Shown: positions 58,267 to 64,000 of the stretch, in pieces
Layout of the letters: the number at the start of each line of letters is the position of its first letter
Position numbering within the stretch: position 1 is the stretch's first letter
From: Diphasiastrum complanatum
Taxonomy: Eukaryota; Streptophyta; Lycopodiopsida; Lycopodiales; Lycopodiaceae
DNA length: 64,000 bases
Assembly: GCA_029204225.1 (NCBI GenBank)
Contig: CM055111.1
Span: 26,943,540 to 27,007,539 of the forward strand
Direction of reading: 5' to 3'
Notes under the pieces: generated by a model
Seen by the model: only the letters and a program-made list of their open reading frames with translations
Database searches by the model: none
Told to the model about the DNA's origin: nothing
Translations under genes and position numbers: made by a program

Positions 58267-59142
58267 AATTCTTACATTCGAATTTTGTGTGCTCAAAACA
58301 TGCAGCGATGTATAAGCTTTCAGGCAAGTGAGAGTGCCCTTATAGTCATCTTCGGCAGCCGCACTCTCTTCGCATTCGTTTTTGCAAGTATAAGGTATTT
58401 TTAAAGTTAATCCAAGCATTCGTCATACAATAGCTCTTTTGGTAACATGATTAATTATTATAGCGCGCACGGTATAGAAGGTCAATGTACTCCCAAATGA
58501 GACTCCTGGAGAGTCCTGCCTGCCTCGTCCAATTCAAAGTGACACCTGCAGGCAGACCACCTCTCAACTACTCTTGAAGACTCACAACCCTCGGATGAGG
58601 CCGGAAGAAAACTGCCATAGCATTTGCGGTTGAGATTAAATGGCTAACTTAAGCATGCCAAATTACACTAACTGCTTACATAGCTTAGCAAATGATTCTA
58701 ATTTAATTCTTACATTCGAATTTTGTGTGCTCAAAACATGCAGCGATGTATAAGCTTTCAGGCAAGTGAGAGTGCCCTTATAGTCATCTTCGGCAGCCGC
58801 ACTCTCTTCGCATTCTTTTTTGCAAGTATAAGGTATTTTTAAAGTTAATCCAAGCATTCGTCATACAATAGCTCTTTTGGTAACATGATTAATTATTATA
58901 GCGCGCACGGTATAGAAGGTCAATGTACTCCCAAATGAGACTCCTGGAGAGTCCTGCCTGCCTCGTCCAATTCAAAGTGACACCTGCAGGCAGACCACCT
59001 CTCAACTACTCTTGAAGACTCACAACCCTCGGATGAGGCCGGAAGAAAACTGGCATAGCATTTGCGGTTGAGATTAAATGGCTAACTTAAGCATGCCAAA
59101 TTACACTAACTGCTTACATAGCTTAGCAAATGATTCTAATTT
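58267..59142 (+). repeat. 438-bp tandem duplication, copy B only
   Basis: AATTCTTACATTCG starts both units (58267 and 58705) and copy A has one unit. The two units differ at a few positions, for example CTGCCATAGC in the first and CTGGCATAGC in the second; copy A agrees with the second. A short TAATT overlap lies at the join. Confidence 0.92.
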
Positions 59143-59316
59143 CTGGCAACACAACAAAATCTTGAATCTGAATTTGCTCAAGTATTTAATTTGGTATATT
59201 GCTTTGCAAACTAAACATAATGCTTCAATAAAGGTCTTGTTGATGATGATAAGCCATATATTGTAAGAACGTATAAGACATGGAAATTTTGTAATGATTC
59301 AATCCTCTTTATTAGG

Positions 59317-59370
59317 TCGATCATAGAGTATAGTAGTCACTATACCACAGGCCTAATAATCTATGATCGA
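59317..59370. repeat. 54-nt nested hairpin (copy B)
   Basis: Unchanged copy of the hairpin at 24694-24747. Confidence 0.65.
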
Positions 59371-61794
59371 ACTTTTTGAAATATGAATTAATCTTTCTGC
59401 TTCTTTCAGTAAACTTAAGAAAAACCCCGCACTGGACGAAACACAGCGCTCCGAAGGACAGACAGTACGTTGTTTGGGAAGCTACCACAAATGACAAATC
59501 TCTTTTTCTCTTTCTACTCCACTTTGGCACTTTCCATTCACGATCACAAAGAACACTCACAAATATTTTCTTTCTCTTTCTCCCAGACCATAATCACGTT
59601 CTCGGACGTCGAACCTGCTGTCTTAGCTAGTCATGTACGGCTCTTGATTCTGCCTGAAGAGAGAGAGAGAGATTAATCTTATATTGTTGTATGTATTTTT
59701 TTGAAAAACTTACTGGTCCACATTAAAAATGAGATTTTACAGGGGATGAATCTCCGGCATCATCTTAACTGTCACATTGAATGAAACACCTCTCTAATCT
59801 TATCAGATGAAGATACGTTCCCGGAAATCTTCTAACTATGTAACCTCTCATGTCAACTGCAAAAGTCCTCCTATTGGCTTCATTTTAATGTCAGATCAAA
59901 TCATTTGCTAGATGAGAATGTGCCATTTTCAAATCGAGCAAAATACTACCTTAAGCCTTACAAGGATTAGTCAAAGGAAAATCAAGGGTGTCAATCTTAA
60001 AATCAGATGGAAACTAGGAAATGCAAAAAGTCGGAGGTAGCTGACGATCTTCGCTACGTTTGTTGCTACCCGACGCGCATGGGAACTTCCAAATCTTAAA
60101 AAGAGAATTGCTTGTTTAATGGAAACTTCATGAATCCACGTTTGTTCTGGGACCACCTTCCCGTTCTCAATCCAGAACTATTCGATCCTTCTTTCCTCCC
60201 AACTCCCATTATTGTCCCATATGCAAGTTATCTTCCCTTTTAAAAGCCTTAAAATAAGAAGGGAGAGTTACAAGTCATATCATGTGATGCTCGTTAATGG
60301 ATAGTGTTGGAGGTCATCGTGTAGCAAACTGCGCTTCAGGTTAGAAGGGCTCCTAATTCCCATATGCAAGAAGCGCAGTAAGAACCTTCTAGAGATCAGG
60401 AAATGAGATGTTGAAGGATATTATGTAAGTCCCTTACAGAACCCATCTACCCAAGGATACAGATAGAAACTTTGTTAGCATCAAATTTTCAATAAGGCGT
60501 ATGCCCAGCAAAATGGATGCGAGAAAAAAAGAAGCGGCATATTTAACAACCACCGGAGTTCTGGAGGTGCAAATTTAGTGCCAAGATGTCCCGCTCTTTA
60601 GTCCCTTCAAAATAGACATGAACAAAACTGAGTGGCCTTTTGTGATACAGAGGAAGTACGTCAAGATTTACTTAAAGCATTTATGAATAAAGCTTCACAG
60701 CTCTGAAGCTGTAAACTAACTGAAAGAAATTTTTTCCCTCCATTTCAATGATCAATCTCACTAGTAGGTCGACAAACTTTGGGTAATTTGCGCCTCAACT
60801 CAGAAGCACCTTTAATACTAGCCAGTGACTGGCTCCTCAGTTTTATAGTTTAAACTTCGAAGTTGCAACCTACCTTTCAGAAGGGCATTATCCAGAAGAC
60901 AAAAAAAAATACATGTTTAGGTTCAAAAGTCTAGGCTTATAGAATAAGCGTTCCTTGAAGTTAATTAGCTGTAACTTGAAACTTTGAAACCAATTTGAAT
61001 ATTCTTTGTTAAAGGGTTGTTGCTGTTTGTTGTGCTACACATATCAAAATTTACAGTTGATGTTACGAGCAGCTAAAGCCAAGCAATAACTTGATCACGT
61101 CACGCAAAGTCATCCCTAGCAAACACAATTGGAATGAAACCTGGAAGATGAGCCAGACATAATAAATGGAATTTGAGAATACTATTTAACTTTTCAAAGA
61201 TTAACAGCTGCACTGCGATTCTCCAATCTTGTTAATCATGTAAAATGACCAAATTAACAGGAGACAAGTCTTTCACCCATCGTGAATTTTGCTATGGGAA
61301 TGGAATCATGCGAATCCATTAACATACTATTCTGAGAAATCTGGATTAAGCTTTAGTGAGCCCATTGATAATTTATTCACAGCAATTTCAGCAGAAAACT
61401 TGCTTCTGATAAGCAAATTGCACACAGCTGCTAGAAAAGGAAAACGGGAATGAACTATTTATAGGTACATCTGCCTGTGCCATTCTTGATATTTCGACCT
61501 CCAAGTTACATGTTTGTCTTGTCGTATAATATATAAGCCATCTTCCCGTCTTCCATACAGTAAAAGGGAAGCTGTTGTAAGGTCATACGCAGTTTTTTTA
61601 AAAAGCTTGGACTGAAGTTTATAAAAACAACTACAGTAAATGTTGCATCTTAACGTTCGGCACATGATTTTAATTGTGCTTGTATCGTTGTGCGGAAACC
61701 TACACTTCTGGCTATGCGTGATGGAAGTTGAACCTGATAGGCTTACTACTGCCAAAGCCTATTACAAATGGTTCCATTTCTGAGAAGAATTAAC

Positions 61795-62631
61795 TCAGAA
61801 TGGAGGTCGATTACTGGCAGCCCATGCTTGAAGGACTTCAGCTGGCAATTGGCAGTTCGTAAGCGGGTTCTGAGATATGTTGTAAAGTGCCATGCCACAC
61901 GGATCAGTGGATGGTGCTGCTGCAGGAGAAATTGTAGACATTTGGTTGGGATCCTCATCATCAAGGGGCAAGCGATCGTATGTAGCTCCAACAAAAGAAG
62001 TGGCAATCACCAGCACCGGGCTTGCTGCCATTAGCTGACCCACAATACTGCCACCAAGCAACTGGCCAGGCTGAGATCCTGCCAAAGCTACTGTGAGGCC
62101 TGCCACAGCTACGGGTGCCGGAGGTGGCAAAAATGCTCCTGACAAAGATAGGATCTCGAATCGCCCATGGAACGTAACTGTTGAGCCAGGCGCAGCGAGC
62201 TGCCTGAGAGTCACATTCGCCACTGTACCCGTTCCTCCGAGAACGCATAATCCACGTTGACGCCTCCTTGCAAACGCAGCTAGCGTCTCACCTACATCAC
62301 AACCTCCTGCAATCTCTAAAACATGCGGCCTCATTGCGTTTCCGCTATCTCTGGTGATGATAATGGGCGGTTTTGGCTTGTTCTTAGATCCTGGTGGGCG
62401 GCCTCTAGGCTTTCGGAGAACTTCTCCCTCTCCCATTAGCTGTTGATGATCTGGACCTTTTCCTTTACCGTGTCTCCTGGATCCGTTTGGACTGGTGCTG
62501 CCACTGTTTTCTTCTTCTGAGTTATGTGAACCTCGGGGCTGAAAGGGAAGAGCACCAACAAGCTGGTGACTGTGATTGTGGCTCGACTGATGGTTATGGC
62601 TGGACTGGAATCGTGGATTCAAACTGGCCAT
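61795..62631 (-). CDS. AT-hook nuclear-localised (AHL) protein, copy B
   Basis: The predicted 278-residue protein equals copy A over its full length: AT-hook at 73-86 ([10 protein letters not shown]), PPC/DUF296 at about 101-220 with [19 protein letters not shown]-terminal NRPPF. There is no intron and no stop or frameshift, so it is potentially functional. As an AHL it should act in the nucleus by binding AT-rich DNA and assembling into PPC trimers, including with its twin. The near context (downstream stretch and 5' leader) is also duplicated, so it probably keeps its own promoter. The main visible regulatory difference is the shorter CT tract. It may be the second haplotype of one gene if the assembly is not collapsed. 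Confidence 0.95.
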   Translation of the reverse strand: MASLNPRFQSSHNHQSSHNHSHQLVGALPFQPRGSHNSEEENSGSTSPNGSRRHGKGKGPDHQQLMGEGEVLRKPRGRPPGSKNKPKPPIIITRDSGNAMRPHVLEIAGGCDVGETLAAFARRRQRGLCVLGGTGTVANVTLRQLAAPGSTVTFHGRFEILSLSGAFLPPPAPVAVAGLTVALAGSQPGQLLGGSIVGQLMAASPVLVIATSFVGATYDRLPLDDEDPNQMSTISPAAAPSTDPCGMALYNISQNPLTNCQLPAEVLQAWAASNRPPF

Positions 62632-63470
62632 GAATCTACATCTGCTGAAGTGACTTTCTGAGAATCACCTTTCTAACAATCTTTGAGATTTTTAGAGTGT
62701 TGATTGTTTCTCGCAGAATTTTCATTGGCGGTTGGTCCAGCAGAAGCTTAAATAAAGAAAAATAGAATTTGCAACCACTGATTTTGACAAAACTTTGCAA
62801 AGGGTGATAGCATCTACTTTCAAAGAAAAGCATGTAGCAACAGCAAAGTTGTTTTTTAAATATACCACAAGGCGTAAGAGACCTGATGAACAATGTACTG
62901 GCTCCTTCAAAAAGTTTGGCTTCTGATGCTACTACTCAATTGAGGAGGAAAGGAGGAAATTTCTCCAAGGCTCCAAGATAATAGCGTGAAGATGGAGTAG
63001 AAGCTAGATGAAGGAGAGAGCCCCCGGCTGCAAAGAGGAAAATGTTTCAAGACGCGACATCTGCTAATGAACAAAGTATTGAAGTCTTAAGATCAAAGTT
63101 CGGCTTCCGATGCTCCCACTGCGTTCAGAAGGATGAAAATTCTCCATGGTTGAAGGATGTGCGCGTGTAGAAAGAATTAGAAGCTAGAAGAAGGAGAGAG
63201 CGGGCTGTGAGGAGCAAAAAGAGGAGCTGGTGGTGGGGTAGATCGAGCATAGTTTGGTGGTGGGTGGACCAGGTTCTGCGCATGGGATCGCACAATAATC
63301 TACCTTCTCACCATCTGCAAGTCTTTCGTTCTTTCTCAACACCTACACAAGAAAGCGCGAGCTCGCTCTCCCTTCCTGCCTCTCTCTCTCTCTCAAGCGA
63401 TTACAGTTTCACCTTTGTCTATCCGTCCTTCCTATCGCTCAGTAAAAGTCCCAGCTCAAAATTGCTAAGA
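62632..63470 (-). promoter_or_regulatory. Long 5' leader of AHL copy B
   Basis: Same leader as in copy A with the two related ~140-bp blocks at about 62887-63045 and 63067-63225, but a shorter CT tract. Confidence 0.4.
63380..63393 (-). repeat. (CT)7 tract in the AHL copy B leader
   Basis: 14 bp against 36 bp in copy A. Confidence 0.9.
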
Positions 63471-63471
63471 T

Positions 63472-63479
63472 CTTATATA
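63472..63479 (-). promoter_or_regulatory. Putative TATA box of AHL copy B
   Basis: TATATAAG on the minus strand, at the same relative place as in copy A. Confidence 0.45.
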
Positions 63480-64000
63480 CTGCGGCTCTTTTGGACGATC
63501 CAAAAGCTCCGTTCATTTGCAACCACTTCAGCCTAGAGAGAGAATTAAGGTCAAAGTTGTACAAAGCAAGAAATAGGCCATTTCTAAATGTCACCCTAAA
63601 TCCGACAAAAGAGTGATATTGAAATTAGCACATCAACTTGCTCATGTGCAAAACTCAAGTGGATTTCTTCTCATGTCCTTCACTTAGTCTCTCTTGATCA
63701 TTGAGCAACAAGGATCCAAGGAATTAGATGGGTTTACCTAATAATCCAAATGACTATGGAGTTTTTAAAATGACATAATGTATGGGGTTGGGAATAATGC
63801 TCATTAAATGTGGTAACTTTTTGGCCTTGCCCTAATATTGTGTTGAGGTTGGCCGATGGAGTTTGGAAGAAAGTCAATTTTAAAGGACAAATCTTGATGG
63901 TGACCTAAACTTTTGATTAAGTTGAGACCTTGGTTAAAGGCCCATCTATCCCACATGTAAGTGATCGTGCATGGATGGAAAAGAGGCAATGAAAAAAAAG
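63480..64000. other. AHL upstream region, cut by the window end
   Basis: Counterpart of 28877-29397 with no gene seen. The duplication still matches at the last base. Confidence 0.5.

Larger units (their letters stand above)
55631..61725. other. Long low-repeat stretch, no gene recognised (copy B)
   Basis: Counterpart of 21446-27100; no gene or transposon recognised apart from the tandem duplication and hairpin listed separately. Confidence 0.55.
50060..64000 (+). repeat. Segmental duplication, copy B (runs off the window)
   Basis: Direct-orientation copy of 15711-29397. Differences from A include loss of 42 bp near 50105, replacement of 17037-17580 by about 40 bp at 51338-51380, no foldback insertion at 52407, a shorter GA repeat, about 890 extra bp at 52684-53574, a 438-bp tandem duplication at 58267 and a shorter CT tract at 63380. 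The right half is nearly identical to A. Confidence 0.95.

Noticed and set aside
1-64000. CRISPR arrays, bacterial operons, tRNA and rRNA genes
   Set aside because: No regularly spaced identical repeats with unique spacers, no ribosome-binding-site-led gene sets, and no cloverleaf or rRNA core sequence recognised on reading.

Overview
This is plant nuclear DNA: AT-rich, dominated by decayed LTR retrotransposons (mostly Ty1/copia with tRNA-iMet-type primer sites, and two Ty3/gypsy relics). It carries a plant-specific AT-hook (AHL) gene in two near-identical copies. The genus cannot be told from the sequence.

Layout. 1-4.5 kb: minus-strand copia relic (RNase H, RT, INT, PR) with LTR pieces of other families. 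4.5-7.8 kb: AT-rich block with a broken Helitron/Pif1-type helicase, followed by an unrecognised three-exon gene relic. 8.0-10.1 kb: gypsy primer site and a long gag with three zinc knuckles, broken mostly by substitution stops. 10.1-12.5 kb: non-coding. 12.5-15.1 kb: two copia fragments in opposite orientation. 15.7-29.4 kb: copy A of a segmental duplication (copia LTR and fragments, GA microsatellite, about 30-bp degenerate minisatellite, TAGGAAAA palindromes, a long non-coding stretch, then the AHL gene on the minus strand). 29.4-50 kb: spacer of nested copia elements, a gypsy gag and LTRs. 50.06 kb to the window end: copy B, with its own AHL gene.

The only convincing host genes are the two AHL copies (27170-28006 and 61795-62631, both minus). 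Their predicted 278-aa proteins are identical: one AT-hook followed by one PPC/DUF296 domain. The copies differ in their 5' leader, where a CT tract is 36 bp in A and 14 bp in B, and in structural changes further along the duplication. Divergence is uneven: a few percent in the copia-rich left part and only a handful of differences across the right ~8 kb holding the gene. This points to a very recent duplication, partial homogenisation, or two haplotypes laid end to end by the assembly.

The most unusual items are the duplication with its mosaic divergence, the helicase plus spliced gene relic, loss of the integrase catalytic Glu in all four readable copia integrases, and the paired minisatellite/palindrome block next to the duplicated gene. 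No prokaryotic-type system, CRISPR array, tRNA or rRNA gene was seen.
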